From: Salinicoccus hispanicus
GTDB lineage: Bacteria; Bacillota; Bacilli; Staphylococcales; Salinicoccaceae
Direction of reading: 5' to 3'
NCBI RefSeq assembly: GCF_009831115.1
Contig: NZ_WUUK01000001.1
Location: forward strand, 248,001 to 312,000
Length of the DNA stretch: 64,000 nt
Part shown: one piece after another, positions 43,267-52,839 of the stretch
How the letters are laid out: each line of letters starts with the position of its first letter
Position numbering within the stretch: position 1 is the stretch's first letter
Notes under the pieces: model-generated
Database searches by the model: none
What the model saw: only the letters and a program-made list of their open reading frames with translations
What the model was told of the DNA's origin: nothing
Program-made: the position numbers and the translations under genes

Positions 43267-44388
43267 ATGAAAATTCTACATACAGGAGACTGGCATATTG
43301 GAAAACGTCTGAACGGCGTGGATATGATAGAGGATCAGCGGCATATGCTGGACCAGCTGCTGGACCATATCGATGAATCATCAGTCGACCTGGTCGTTGT
43401 GGCAGGGGATGTGTTCGACCGGAGCAATCCTTCGCAGTCCGCACTGAAACTCGTCAATGAATATCTTTATAGGATCAATATAGAAAAAGGCATACCGGTG
43501 CTTGCCATCAGCGGCAATCATGACAGCCGCTCACGGCTCGACTACGGCAGCTACTGGTTTGAAAAAAGCAACTATCATATGCGGACGTCACTTGAGGATA
43601 TCACGACACCTGTAGTAATCGATGATCATCATTTCTATATGGTTCCCCATATGGATGTACTTGAGGCCAAGGTGTTCTTTGATGATGATTCAATCAGATC
43701 CCATCATGATGTCTACAAAAAGGTTACAGAGGAGATTGCCACAGTCATGGACAAGGATGCCTACAACGTGATGATCGGACATATGTTCATTTCAAATGGC
43801 AAAGCCTCCGACTCCGAGCGTCCGCTGTCCATCGGACTGTCTGAAGAGGTCGGGGCGGATCTGTTTGAAGCCTTCGACCTGGTACTGCTCGGACACCTGC
43901 ATCATCCGTTTGCGATTACGCATGAACGCATATTCTACAGCGGATCGCTTTTGAAGTATTCTTTTTCGGAAGTGAAGCAGCCGAAAGGCTTCCGCATGGT
44001 CGAGACCGACAATACGAAATGCAGGTTCATTCCACTGCATCAGCAGCGGGATCTCGTCCACTACCAGGGCACATTTGAAGAAGTGATCAATGAGACAGTG
44101 ATGTTCGAGGACAAGGCAGCATACTTCAAATTCGAACTGTCCGGAATGAGCCATATCAACGATCCGATGGCAAAGCTCAAGATGATCTACCCGAACGTCA
44201 TGGAGCTGCGGCCGCTCGTTGAAAAGCGTGAGCATGTCCGGGCACAGATTGATGTCCACCAGTCGAGTGATCGTGAAATATTCGAATCGTTCATCGAAAG
44301 CGTGCATGGTGAGCCGCTGACAGAGTACCAGGGGCAGATTTTCAATACTTATTTCAAAGGTGATGCAGATGAAGCCGATTCAGATTAA
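43267..44388 (+). CDS. sbcD: Exonuclease SbcCD subunit D (Mre11-like nuclease)
   Basis: 373 residues. Calcineurin-like phosphoesterase motifs in order: TGDWHIGK, VVAGDVFDRSNPS, SGNHDSRSRL, GHMF and GHLHHP, giving the two-metal site. With SbcC it cleaves hairpins and double-strand ends. ATG 43267 has TGAGGTGG upstream. Its 3' end overlaps sbcC by 20 bases. Confidence 0.97.
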   Translation: MKILHTGDWHIGKRLNGVDMIEDQRHMLDQLLDHIDESSVDLVVVAGDVFDRSNPSQSALKLVNEYLYRINIEKGIPVLAISGNHDSRSRLDYGSYWFEKSNYHMRTSLEDITTPVVIDDHHFYMVPHMDVLEAKVFFDDDSIRSHHDVYKKVTEEIATVMDKDAYNVMIGHMFISNGKASDSERPLSIGLSEEVGADLFEAFDLVLLGHLHHPFAITHERIFYSGSLLKYSFSEVKQPKGFRMVETDNTKCRFIPLHQQRDLVHYQGTFEEVINETVMFEDKAAYFKFELSGMSHINDPMAKLKMIYPNVMELRPLVEKREHVRAQIDVHQSSDREIFESFIESVHGEPLTEYQGQIFNTYFKGDADEADSD

Positions 44389-47380
44389 TATGCAGTACTT
44401 TGGTCCTTTCGAGAACCAGACCATAGATTTTGATGATGTATCCGACAGCATGTTCCTGATCAGCGGCCGCACAGGTTCCGGCAAAACGATGATATTCGAT
44501 GCCATCACCTACGCACTCTATGGCACACTGTCGACAAGCGACCGGGCAGAAGGATCGGTCAGAAGCCAGTTCGCCACGGACGATGATATCAGCGCCATCC
44601 GACTGTCATTTGAAATACGCGGCAGAAGATACACGATCGAGCGGACGCTCTCCTACCAGAAAGCGGGCAGGAAGACGCCCGTGCCGCCGAAGGCGGTGCT
44701 CTATGATGCGGATGGGAAAGTGCTTGAAGGCAGCATCAACGGGGTAAAATCGATGATCCTTGAGATCCTCCAGCTGAATGCCGACCAGTTCAGGCAGATT
44801 CTGATCCTGCCGCAGGGTGAATTCAAAAGACTGCTGACATCTTCAAGCGAGCAGAAGCAGGAAATATTGAGGACACTGTTCCGGACCGAACGCTTCGTCA
44901 AGTTCGAACATAAGCTGAACGAACTGAAGAAGGAGAAGCTTAAAGGCAGTGAAATGGTGGAAACGAAGATCGCCGAGCGATTCAATACGATTACCGGCGA
45001 GGAGCACCCGGAGGTGGCCGAACTGCTCAAGGTCGAGTTCCCGACATTCGCCAGAAGGATGGAGACGATCGACAAGGTGCAGGCGATCATCGAAAAAAGG
45101 AAGGCAGAGGTCGAGCGGGCTCTCGTCACAAATAAAGACAGGCTCGATACATTGGGAGAGGTACTTAAAAAGAAGAAAGACAATAACGCGCGGATCGAAG
45201 AAGTGGAGAAAATAAAAACCAATCTTGCATCACTTGAAGATGACGCCTCCCGTATCCAGTCGCTCGAAACAGAAATCGAGTCCTACCGTACGATCAAGGA
45301 AATGGAGTATACACTGCGGACGGAGTCGGGTGCACGAGAACAGAAATCACGGATCGAAACTGAACTATCGGACTTGAAAACGCAGTTCTCACGTGTGGAT
45401 AAAGCACTTGAAGTCATCGGGCAGAAGCACGGCGAACTGCAGGAGAAAAGTGATTTCTATCAGCGGGCGGAAACATGGCTGAATACGACGGAACGGTTCA
45501 TGCATAATGAAGAGATAGAAAATATCCATGAGACGATGGCTTCACTAAAAGCACGCAAATCGGAGATATCCAAGGAGAACAGTGCAATTTCCGAAAAACT
45601 TGAAGCGGTTGCTGAAACACTTGGCAAGGATGCATGGAATCGTGAACAGTCGGAGCAGCTGAGTCGGGAGCGATACGCAGTCGACAATGAGATATCTGCA
45701 CTCGAACAGGCCATTGGTACGGAGAATGAGTTGAGACAGTATGATGCTGAAAAAGCCACTCTGACGGATGTGATCAAGAAGATAGATCAGAAGCATGCAC
45801 GCATCGAGTCAGAACGTAAGGAAAAGCAGGATGCTCTTAAAAGCCGCTATTCTGCAGAGGATGGTGCCCATATTGAACACCTGATCGGTCATCTCGAAGT
45901 TGGCGCGCCATGTCCGGTGTGCCAGCAGACGGTACAGGCGCTACCTGAAGCCCATCAATATCTTTCAGCAGAGGAAGAGGAGGCCTTCAGAGCGTTAGAA
46001 GCGGATCTTGAGGCACTCTCAAACGATAGAAGTGGCAAGGCGCGTCGTTTGGACGTAGTCGATGCACTGCTGGCTGATAAAACGCGCAAGGATCTGGATG
46101 CATTAAACGCCTCGCTTGAAGAGTACAGGCAGAAGGAGAAGGATCTCAAGCAGCGTATTGAGGAAGAGAAAAGGCGATTTGAAGAGAAGCAGCAGCTCGA
46201 AAAACAGCAGAACACGCTGAACAGCAGACTGAACGACAACAGGCTTGAACAGAACAATGTCGATCACAAGCTCAGCCACGCCGAGTCGCTTCTATCGGAA
46301 TTCAGATCTCAGACAAGCTATGATGACTACAGGACATTCGCCGAAATGCATCATAAATGCCAACGGTCTCTCGAGGACTATAAGGCGCAGGTTAAGGAAA
46401 ATGAACAGAAGCAGCTCCAATATCGCGAACAGAAATCACGGCTTGAAGAGAAGCTTTCCTATCTTCAGAAACAGCTTGATGAAGTAGCTGAGCAGCTCAG
46501 AACGCTGTCTCCGGAAATCGATGCCTTTGCAGGCAGGATGAACAGTGACCGATCACAGATGCTCACACTGCTCGAGCGCTCGGACATCCAGTCCGTGGAG
46601 CAGACGGTCAAGGAACACCATAGCCGGAAGTCACTGCTCGAAACAAGGCAGAACGTCCTGATGGAGACACTTGAAAGTGAGTCGATGCAGGATACTGCAG
46701 AAGAACAGAATGAAATTGAACAGCTCACCGCGCAAAATGAAACATTGACGAATCAGAGAGTCCGATTGGAAACCCAGCTCGAGCAAAATAGGAAGACAGC
46801 CGACTCGATCAGCAAGCTGATTGCCGAGTATGAAGCGGCACTGGGTGAGATCCAGTCGCTGATCGAACTGGTCGACGTCGTGTCAGGCAGAAACGAGCAG
46901 AAAGTCTCGCTGGAGCGCTATGTGCTTACCTACTATCTCGACCGCATACTCGATATCGCCAATATCAGGTTGCTTGAAATGACGAACCACCGTTATGAAC
47001 TGAGAAGGAGTACCAACAGAAGCAACCGCAAAACTGGTTTGGATATTGAAGTGTTCGACTTCTACAACAATCGCTCCCGCCACATCACTTCACTATCCGG
47101 CGGAGAATCCTTTCAGGCGGCACTGACTCTGGCGCTTGCCATGAATGAAGCACTGCAGCAGGAATCCGGCGGTATCAGTCTCGACACGATGCTGATTGAT
47201 GAAGGGTTCGGAACACTTGATCCCGAGACGCTGGATATGGCTGTGAACACACTGATCGAGCTGCAGACGAGCGGCAAGATGGTCGGCATCATCTCCCATG
47301 TTGAGGAACTGAAGGAACGCATGGAGAATATACTCGAGGTCAGTGCAGTCAACGAACGGAGTACGGCACGATTCAAATAA
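44369..47380 (+). CDS. sbcC: Exonuclease SbcCD subunit C (Rad50-like ATPase)
   Basis: 1003 residues. Walker A GRTGSGKT is near residue 36, followed by long coiled coils flanking the zinc hook CPVC (about 515-518), then signature LSGGESFQ, Walker B MLIDEGFGTLD and a His switch (ISHVEEL). It forms the ATP-driven clamp of SbcCD. ATG 44369 has AAAGG upstream; GTG 44360 and ATG 44363 are alternatives nearby. The coiled-coil arms span about residues 180-510 and 525-820. Confidence 0.96.
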   Translation: MKPIQINMQYFGPFENQTIDFDDVSDSMFLISGRTGSGKTMIFDAITYALYGTLSTSDRAEGSVRSQFATDDDISAIRLSFEIRGRRYTIERTLSYQKAGRKTPVPPKAVLYDADGKVLEGSINGVKSMILEILQLNADQFRQILILPQGEFKRLLTSSSEQKQEILRTLFRTERFVKFEHKLNELKKEKLKGSEMVETKIAERFNTITGEEHPEVAELLKVEFPTFARRMETIDKVQAIIEKRKAEVERALVTNKDRLDTLGEVLKKKKDNNARIEEVEKIKTNLASLEDDASRIQSLETEIESYRTIKEMEYTLRTESGAREQKSRIETELSDLKTQFSRVDKALEVIGQKHGELQEKSDFYQRAETWLNTTERFMHNEEIENIHETMASLKARKSEISKENSAISEKLEAVAETLGKDAWNREQSEQLSRERYAVDNEISALEQAIGTENELRQYDAEKATLTDVIKKIDQKHARIESERKEKQDALKSRYSAEDGAHIEHLIGHLEVGAPCPVCQQTVQALPEAHQYLSAEEEEAFRALEADLEALSNDRSGKARRLDVVDALLADKTRKDLDALNASLEEYRQKEKDLKQRIEEEKRRFEEKQQLEKQQNTLNSRLNDNRLEQNNVDHKLSHAESLLSEFRSQTSYDDYRTFAEMHHKCQRSLEDYKAQVKENEQKQLQYREQKSRLEEKLSYLQKQLDEVAEQLRTLSPEIDAFAGRMNSDRSQMLTLLERSDIQSVEQTVKEHHSRKSLLETRQNVLMETLESESMQDTAEEQNEIEQLTAQNETLTNQRVRLETQLEQNRKTADSISKLIAEYEAALGEIQSLIELVDVVSGRNEQKVSLERYVLTYYLDRILDIANIRLLEMTNHRYELRRSTNRSNRKTGLDIEVFDFYNNRSRHITSLSGGESFQAALTLALAMNEALQQESGGISLDTMLIDEGFGTLDPETLDMAVNTLIELQTSGKMVGIISHVEELKERMENILEVSAVNERSTARFK

Positions 47381-47413
47381 AACAATGGGGAACCATGAGG
47401 AAGTAGTGAAGCA

Positions 47414-48808
47414 ATGCAAATTAGAATGGCCTACAGACCGAGCCAGAAGTCAGTATTGATCGCCACATTGATGATGGGATCGTTTCTTGTTCTGCTCAAC
47501 CAGATGCTGCTTGTCACCGTCGTGCCCCCGATCATGTCGGCATTCGACATCCCATTCAGTACGGCGCAATGGCTGACGACGGGATTCTTTCTCGTCAATG
47601 GCATCATGATTCCGGTATCGGCATTTCTGATTCATAAGTTCACTTCGAGGCGCCTGTATCTGCTCGGGATGATGATTTTCATCATCGGTACGATACTTGC
47701 CGCCGTAGCACCCATCTATCCGGTACTGCTTTCGGGCAGAATTCTGCAGGGCATTGCCGCAGGCATCATGATGCCACTGACCCAAGTCATCCTGCTGACC
47801 CAGTTTCCACTGGAGCAGCGGGGCCGGGCGATGGGCTACTATGGACTCGTCATCGGTGTGGCGCCGGCAATAGGTCCACCGCTTGCCGGATACATCGTCG
47901 GCTTCTGGCCATGGCGTACACTGTTTCTGATCGTACTGCCGCTGGTGCTGGCCAACTTTATTCTGGCGTACTTTTCTATGCGCAACGTCACGCATCAGAC
48001 AGATCCGAAAGTCGATATTCCATCCATCGTTCTATCCACACTCGGTTTCGGTGGCCTGCTCTACGGCTTTTCTGTAGCTGGCACAAGAGGGTGGGGCGAT
48101 CCGCTTGTTCTCACATCCATCATTGCAGGTATGATTCTGGTGTTCATCTTCACCAGGCGCCAGTTCGGACTGCGCCAGCCGATACTTGAGATGAGCGTAT
48201 TCAAAAACCGCTACTTTCTCATCAGTTCACTGGTCGGTGTCATCGTCTTCACTTCCATGGTCAGTGCCAACAATATTCTGCCCGTACTGATGCAGGACAT
48301 GCTCGGCTACACGCCATTCGAATCGGGACTCGCACTGCTTCCCGGGGCGCTGGTGATGGGCGCGACCATGCCGATCGCCGGTGTGCTTTTCGACAAGTTC
48401 GGCATACGGATTCTGACATTCCTGGGCATGGCACTGATACTTGTCACTTCCATCCTGATGTCATTTCTGAATCAGGAGACGACCTTCACGTACCTGGCTG
48501 TCGTCTATACATTCAGACTGCTCGGGACTGGACTCACACTGATGCCGCTCACCACCTTTGCGATGAATGCACTGCATGACGATCTCATTCCGGACGGCAC
48601 TGCCATGAACAATACGATGCGCCAGATCGGCGGCTCGATATTTACAGCCGTCATGGTCACCATCATGACTGGAGTAGCACTGAATCTATCATCAGGTGCA
48701 CCTTCAGTCACACAGGAGATTACCGGTGTAAACATGTCCTTCGTCTTCTCGGCTGTGATGGCTGGCGTGGGACTCGTACTTACTTTATTCATGAAAGAGC
48801 AGAATTGA
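47414..48808 (+). CDS. MFS multidrug efflux transporter, DHA2 (EmrB/QacA) family
   Basis: 464 residues with 13-14 predicted membrane segments. LNQMLLVTVVPPIMSAF and TAQWLTTGFFLVNGIMIPVSAFL form the first helices (DHA2 motif D1 region), GRILQGIAAGIMMPLTQ is motif B, and GPPLAGYI motif C. It exports drugs by proton antiport. It lies 33 bases after sbcC with weak GAGGAAG about ten bases upstream of ATG 47414; ATG 47426 is possible. No dedicated regulator adjoins it. Confidence 0.9.
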   Translation: MQIRMAYRPSQKSVLIATLMMGSFLVLLNQMLLVTVVPPIMSAFDIPFSTAQWLTTGFFLVNGIMIPVSAFLIHKFTSRRLYLLGMMIFIIGTILAAVAPIYPVLLSGRILQGIAAGIMMPLTQVILLTQFPLEQRGRAMGYYGLVIGVAPAIGPPLAGYIVGFWPWRTLFLIVLPLVLANFILAYFSMRNVTHQTDPKVDIPSIVLSTLGFGGLLYGFSVAGTRGWGDPLVLTSIIAGMILVFIFTRRQFGLRQPILEMSVFKNRYFLISSLVGVIVFTSMVSANNILPVLMQDMLGYTPFESGLALLPGALVMGATMPIAGVLFDKFGIRILTFLGMALILVTSILMSFLNQETTFTYLAVVYTFRLLGTGLTLMPLTTFAMNALHDDLIPDGTAMNNTMRQIGGSIFTAVMVTIMTGVALNLSSGAPSVTQEITGVNMSFVFSAVMAGVGLVLTLFMKEQN

Positions 48809-48932
48809 CGTCTTAGTTCACACGATAGTAGGGAATGCGCCATACTCTTTTCACAAAATATGCCTTTTTGCATATTGTCCTCTGGAATTTATTTGATATA
48901 GTTAAAGTCAAAGAATAATCGGAGGGTTTTGA

Positions 48933-49544
48933 ATGAGGAAGTCGATTTCCATTATATTTGTTTTAGTACTCGCATTATCAGCATGTAATTCCTCCGGAGT
49001 GGAAGTCATGTCCCGCTATGGGAATACGATCGATGATTTTGAAGTGACCAATCAGAATGAAGAGACATTTACGAAGGCAGACATGGAAGGTAAAGTATGG
49101 CTGCTGGACTTCATATTTACAAATTGTGCAACAGTATGTCCGCCGATGACAGCAAATATGACACAGGTCGTGAATGAACTAGAGGATAAAGGCATCGAGG
49201 ACTACGGCGTCCTCAGCTTCTCGGTCGACCCGAAGACCGATTCACCAGAAGTGCTGACGGACTATCTTTCATATTATGACGTACCGGAATCAACAGAGTG
49301 GCAGATGGTGACAGGATACGACTATGACTTCATCAGAAACTTCGCCGAGAACAACTTCAAGACCATCGTGGCACCACCGCCGGAAGGCAGCAACCAGGTG
49401 ACCCATGGCATCAGCTTCTATCTGATTGATCAGAATGGGAAGATCATCAAAGACTATGCCGGTGTTGATACCGGAGATACCGAATTCGCTCTCGATGATA
49501 TTGTTTCAGATGTTGAGACACTTGTTGAAGAAGGGCCGGAATAA
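48933..49544 (+). CDS. SCO1/SenC-like copper chaperone lipoprotein
   Basis: 203 residues. The signal peptide ends in lipobox LSAC (Cys18). The thioredoxin fold holds the copper-binding CATVC (Cys65, Cys69) and a distant His158 (VTHGISFYLID), the three ligands of SCO1 proteins. It delivers copper to the Cu-A centre of cytochrome c oxidase or acts as a thiol reductase outside the membrane. CGGAGGG precedes the ATG. A single gene with its own terminator. Confidence 0.93.
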   Translation: MRKSISIIFVLVLALSACNSSGVEVMSRYGNTIDDFEVTNQNEETFTKADMEGKVWLLDFIFTNCATVCPPMTANMTQVVNELEDKGIEDYGVLSFSVDPKTDSPEVLTDYLSYYDVPESTEWQMVTGYDYDFIRNFAENNFKTIVAPPPEGSNQVTHGISFYLIDQNGKIIKDYAGVDTGDTEFALDDIVSDVETLVEEGPE

Positions 49545-49561
49545 AAATTCCATATGAACAG

Positions 49562-49600
49562 AAAAGTACCAGATTCTGAACTCAGGATCTGGTACTTTTT
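49562..49600 (+). terminator. Terminator after the SCO1-like gene
   Basis: The stem AAAAGTACCAGAT / ATCTGGTACTTTT, with a partly paired inner loop, is followed by T. Confidence 0.9.
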
Positions 49601-49864
49601 AAATTTGTTTTAATGATAAATGTCTTTAAACAAAGTCAATATAATTATCGAATATCTGGATAGATAGACCATTTGAAGTATATCAAGAAAGCATGTTATT
49701 ACCTGTTGCTATTGAAACAATGATCGTATATTCAAGAGCGAAACAAAACACAAAAAAGCACAGTTCAGAAGAACTGTGCCAACAACGTATCTTATTATTT
49801 AACTTCTAACTGAATAGATTCAGTCCGAGGGGAGAGCCCTCATCATTGTTCCGGTTTTTTTCTA
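49601..49864. other. Intergenic region before AI-2E-family gene, with its terminator
   Basis: AT-rich, with no gene seen. On the minus strand the stem GCACAGTTC / GAACTGTGC (49758-49779, loop of four) followed by TTTTTT (49757-49752) is a terminator for the permease gene that ends at 49865. Confidence 0.75.
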
Positions 49865-50947
49865 TCAGTATAGGTCTTCTCTTGCTCTCTCTGAAATTTC
49901 CTTCCGTTTTGAATAGATGTTGGTCACAATGGTTTTTAAAACTGCATAGAAAGGCACTGCAAGTATGATGCCCCAAATCCCGGCAATGTTTCCGGCAGCA
50001 AGTATTATTGTAATGACTGTCAGAGGGTGGACGTTCAGCGCGTTGCCCATGACATTCGGTGTGATCAGATTTCCTTCGATCTGCTGGGCAATGATCATGA
50101 TGATTGTCACATATACCGCCATAATCGGGTCCTGTACCAGAGCGACGATCACTGCTGGTATGACCGCAAGATAAGGACCGAGAAATGGGATGACATTGGT
50201 CGCTACACCGATAAGCGCCAGCAGAAATGCATAATCAAGTCCGATGATCAAGTAGCCGATCAACAGCATGACACCGACACATAGACTGACAAATAGTTGT
50301 CCGACGATGTAGGACTTCAGAGTTTCATCCACATCATGCAAAGTTTTACGTAGCCATGTGCGTCTTTCTCCGGAGAAGAAATGGGTTACAAACGGTGCGA
50401 ACTTCTGATGATCGATCAGAATGTAAATCAGGAAAAATGGAACCAGAATTAGCGTAAGTACCCCAGAGAACAGTCCCGTCAGGAAAGATACAATCCAAGA
50501 TCCGACATTGGAAGCCATGTCGGAAAACTGTCCGGTCAGGTTGTTAGCCTGCTCCTGGACGGAGTTCGGCAAGTGGTCACGCTGACTCAGGAGAGAGCGT
50601 CCATACTCTTCAACATTCCTGATAATTTGGGGAGCATTATTCACAAAAGAATTGATCTGGCTGGAAACAATGGGTGCGATAAGAATGTAAGATAGCCAGA
50701 TAAGTACTCCAAGTAGCACAAAAATCAGCAGGATGGCTGACCATTTGGGAAATCCCTTTCCCTCGAGGAAATACAAGACAGGTCTTGTCAGGTAAAAAAG
50801 TACGCCACCAATCAACAGCGGAAGAAAGATGGTTTGTGCGATCACCACAAGTGGAGAGAATATACCTTGAACGTCCATAAACAAACGGATGATCAATAAT
50901 AAGAAAATAATAGCGACAGCTGTCCGAAACCATACTTTGTGTGTCAT
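49865..50947 (-). CDS. AI-2E family transporter (PerM/YdbI-like permease)
   Basis: 360 residues with seven or eight hydrophobic segments and a soluble loop at about 105-150. GVATNVIPFLGPYLAVIPAV and QQIEGNLITPNVMGNALNVHPL are the family signature. Members include the E. coli AI-2 exporter TqsA, PerM and Na+/H+ antiporter-like proteins, so the substrate is open; in halotolerant relatives some work as sodium antiporters. Its ATG follows AGGAGTG on the minus strand. Confidence 0.85.
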   Translation of the reverse strand: MTHKVWFRTAVAIIFLLLIIRLFMDVQGIFSPLVVIAQTIFLPLLIGGVLFYLTRPVLYFLEGKGFPKWSAILLIFVLLGVLIWLSYILIAPIVSSQINSFVNNAPQIIRNVEEYGRSLLSQRDHLPNSVQEQANNLTGQFSDMASNVGSWIVSFLTGLFSGVLTLILVPFFLIYILIDHQKFAPFVTHFFSGERRTWLRKTLHDVDETLKSYIVGQLFVSLCVGVMLLIGYLIIGLDYAFLLALIGVATNVIPFLGPYLAVIPAVIVALVQDPIMAVYVTIIMIIAQQIEGNLITPNVMGNALNVHPLTVITIILAAGNIAGIWGIILAVPFYAVLKTIVTNIYSKRKEISERAREDLY

Positions 50948-51355
50948 TCAAACACTCCTTTCTCTTATACTTTATACCCGAATGGCCATATCATATTTGG
51001 GCATGGCTATATTTCATCCTTGCGAAATGCTGTAATCAGGAATGAGTATACTGAATGAAACAGATCAGTTGGAGGAGAATTCGAATGGACTATATTAAGC
51101 AATTTAACCAATTGCTGCGGAAATTGGACTAATTGGTTATCTATGAACCGCATTTCTATTCTTAAAATGATTATTCATAACATTAAAAAAGATAAGGGAT
51201 TATCAGATCTTTTAAAGTGCAGATTTAACCGGTTGATAATAAATGCAAACATAAGTGATGCCTAATCTAATAATAATCACTTTTGATTCATGCAGACAAA
51301 TTTATTTATTGTGTCTCAAGGCCTCTTGGAATAGAATTAGTTCGGAGGTGGTCAT
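50948..51355. other. Long leader/intergenic region ahead of a Bcr/CflA pump
   Basis: 408 AT-rich bases. They hold a 15-codon ORF with a strong ribosome-binding site (51085-51132), a 9-bp inverted repeat TAACCAATT (51105-51113) / AATTGGTTA (51131-51139) over its end, and GGAGGTGG (51344-51351) as the pump's ribosome-binding site. A possible promoter TTGTGT-17-TAGAAT (51309-51337) sits close to that site. Confidence 0.55.
51085..51132 (+). CDS. 15-residue ORF, possible leader peptide or regulator remnant
   Basis: MDYIKQFNQLLRKLD is opened by ATG behind TTGGAGGAG and closed by TAA at 51130-51132. The stop overlaps one arm of the inverted repeat TAACCAATT / AATTGGTTA. It could be a translated leader controlling the efflux pump 220 bases on, or the surviving first codons of a lost MarR-type regulator; both are inference. 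Confidence 0.35.
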   Translation: MDYIKQFNQLLRKLD

Positions 51356-52582
51356 ATCAACCAGATAGACAATAATTCTATAATACATAATCCCACCGGA
51401 AAAAAACGGCTGGGACTTGCTTTACTTTTAAGTCTGCTTGGCATCATGGGGCCGTTGAATATCGATATGTATCTGCCAAGTTTCCCTGGCATTGCGCAGG
51501 ATCTCGGTACAAGCACATCACTTGTACAGGTCAGCTTGACAGCATGTCTGCTCGGGCTCGCATTCGGTCAGGTTGTCATAGGGCCCATCAGTGATTCAAC
51601 CGGCAGAAAGAGGCCACTGATAATATATACATCATTGTTTGTGGTCTCATCAATATTCTGTGCCGTGTCACCAAACATCTATGTGCTGATCGCAGCAAGG
51701 TTTCTGCAAGGCTTCACGGCTGCAGCAGGGGTCGTGCTGTCACGTGCAGTGGTGCGTGATGTATTCAGCGGCAGGGAGCTTACGAAGTTCTTCTCCCTGC
51801 TGATGGTCATCAATGCCATCGCACCCATGGCTGCACCGATTGCAGGGGGTGCGATACTACTGCTGCCTTTTGCCAGCTGGCATACGATATTTCTATTTCT
51901 CGCCATTCTTGGATTTATCATCGTCATCATTGTTGGTGTAGGACTCAAGGAGACATTGCCTCCTGAGAAGCGCATACCGCGTTCAACGATGGCATCGGTC
52001 CGTACAATGGGTGGCCTGTTTACCAATCGTTCATTCATCGGCTATGCAGTCATCGTCGGTTTTGTGCATGGGGGCAGCTTTGCCTATGTCTCCGGAACAC
52101 CATTCGTCTACCAGGAGATCTACGGCGTTTCCCCACAGACTTTCAGTATATTATTTGGCATAAACGGTATTGCCATTATCATAGGCAGTTTCATCATCGG
52201 CCGTCTGGGCGGGATTATCCACGAAAGGCAGCTCCTTAAAACAGCTGTCATCATTGCGGTCAGTGCAACATTCCTGCTGCTTATCATGACCATTATAGAA
52301 GGACCATTGGCTGCCATTGTCATACTGATTTTCATCTATATGACGACAATGGGTATGACACTTACAAGTACGTTCACTCTCGCCATGGCCCGTCAAGGTC
52401 AGCAGGCAGGGAGTGCAAGTGCGGTTCTCGGTATGCTTCCACTCTTGATAGGTGCTCTATGTTCCCCACTGGCAGGTATTAATGAAGCATCGGCAGTACC
52501 AATGGGAGCGATACTATTCGTTACTTCATCAATCGGTCTGATTGCATTCTTTAAGCTGACTGAACAAGAATATGAATTTTAA
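51356..52582 (+). CDS. Bcr/CflA-family drug efflux MFS transporter with atypical start
   Basis: Twelve-helix DHA1 pump of the Bcr/CflA group: GPLNIDMYLPSFPGIAQDLG, GPISDSTGRKRPL (motif A), LQGFTAAAGVVLSRAVVRD (motif B). Exports drugs such as bicyclomycin in relatives. The first standard start codon is ATG 51446, but that would remove most of helix 1 (GLALLLSLLGIM lies upstream in frame). The frame is open back to a stop at 51338. The strong site GGAGGTGG at 51344-51351 points to 51356, where the codon is ATC. In between are no ATG, GTG or TTG; only CTG at 51410. Either a rare AUC start is used or the start was lost by mutation. A paralogue lies at 57412-58623. Confidence 0.78.
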   Translation: MNQIDNNSIIHNPTGKKRLGLALLLSLLGIMGPLNIDMYLPSFPGIAQDLGTSTSLVQVSLTACLLGLAFGQVVIGPISDSTGRKRPLIIYTSLFVVSSIFCAVSPNIYVLIAARFLQGFTAAAGVVLSRAVVRDVFSGRELTKFFSLLMVINAIAPMAAPIAGGAILLLPFASWHTIFLFLAILGFIIVIIVGVGLKETLPPEKRIPRSTMASVRTMGGLFTNRSFIGYAVIVGFVHGGSFAYVSGTPFVYQEIYGVSPQTFSILFGINGIAIIIGSFIIGRLGGIIHERQLLKTAVIIAVSATFLLLIMTIIEGPLAAIVILIFIYMTTMGMTLTSTFTLAMARQGQQAGSASAVLGMLPLLIGALCSPLAGINEASAVPMGAILFVTSSIGLIAFFKLTEQEYEF

Positions 52583-52633
52583 AAAATGATTGTTCAACCA
52601 TTTAATAGAATGTTGGATTAAGGATAAACAGAG

Positions 52634-52656
52634 TAGAGCAATCTGCTCTATTTTTT
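52634..52656 (+). terminator. Terminator after the first Bcr/CflA gene
   Basis: The short stem TAGAGCA / TGCTCTA with loop ATC is followed by six T. The 257-base gap to the next gene is otherwise AT-rich without a visible gene. Confidence 0.8.
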
Positions 52657-52839
52657 ATGTCTTTTTAAATAATTGTAGATACTTTGGAAGGATAGATCGA
52701 TTTGGTATTCAAACAGAAATCCAGCAAAAAGTGATTTGATGCAATTATTTCAATTAATCTCTCCCAACCGCTTTCTGTTCAATAATTTCCGGAACACTGT
52801 TAAAATGAATTGAAAACTCATATAAAAGAGGGCTGTATC

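Noticed and set aside
51446-52582. Starting the first Bcr/CflA pump at its first ATG
   Set aside because: This would cut away most of helix 1, which is encoded in frame upstream behind a strong ribosome-binding site, and the paralogue at 57412 has the full helix.
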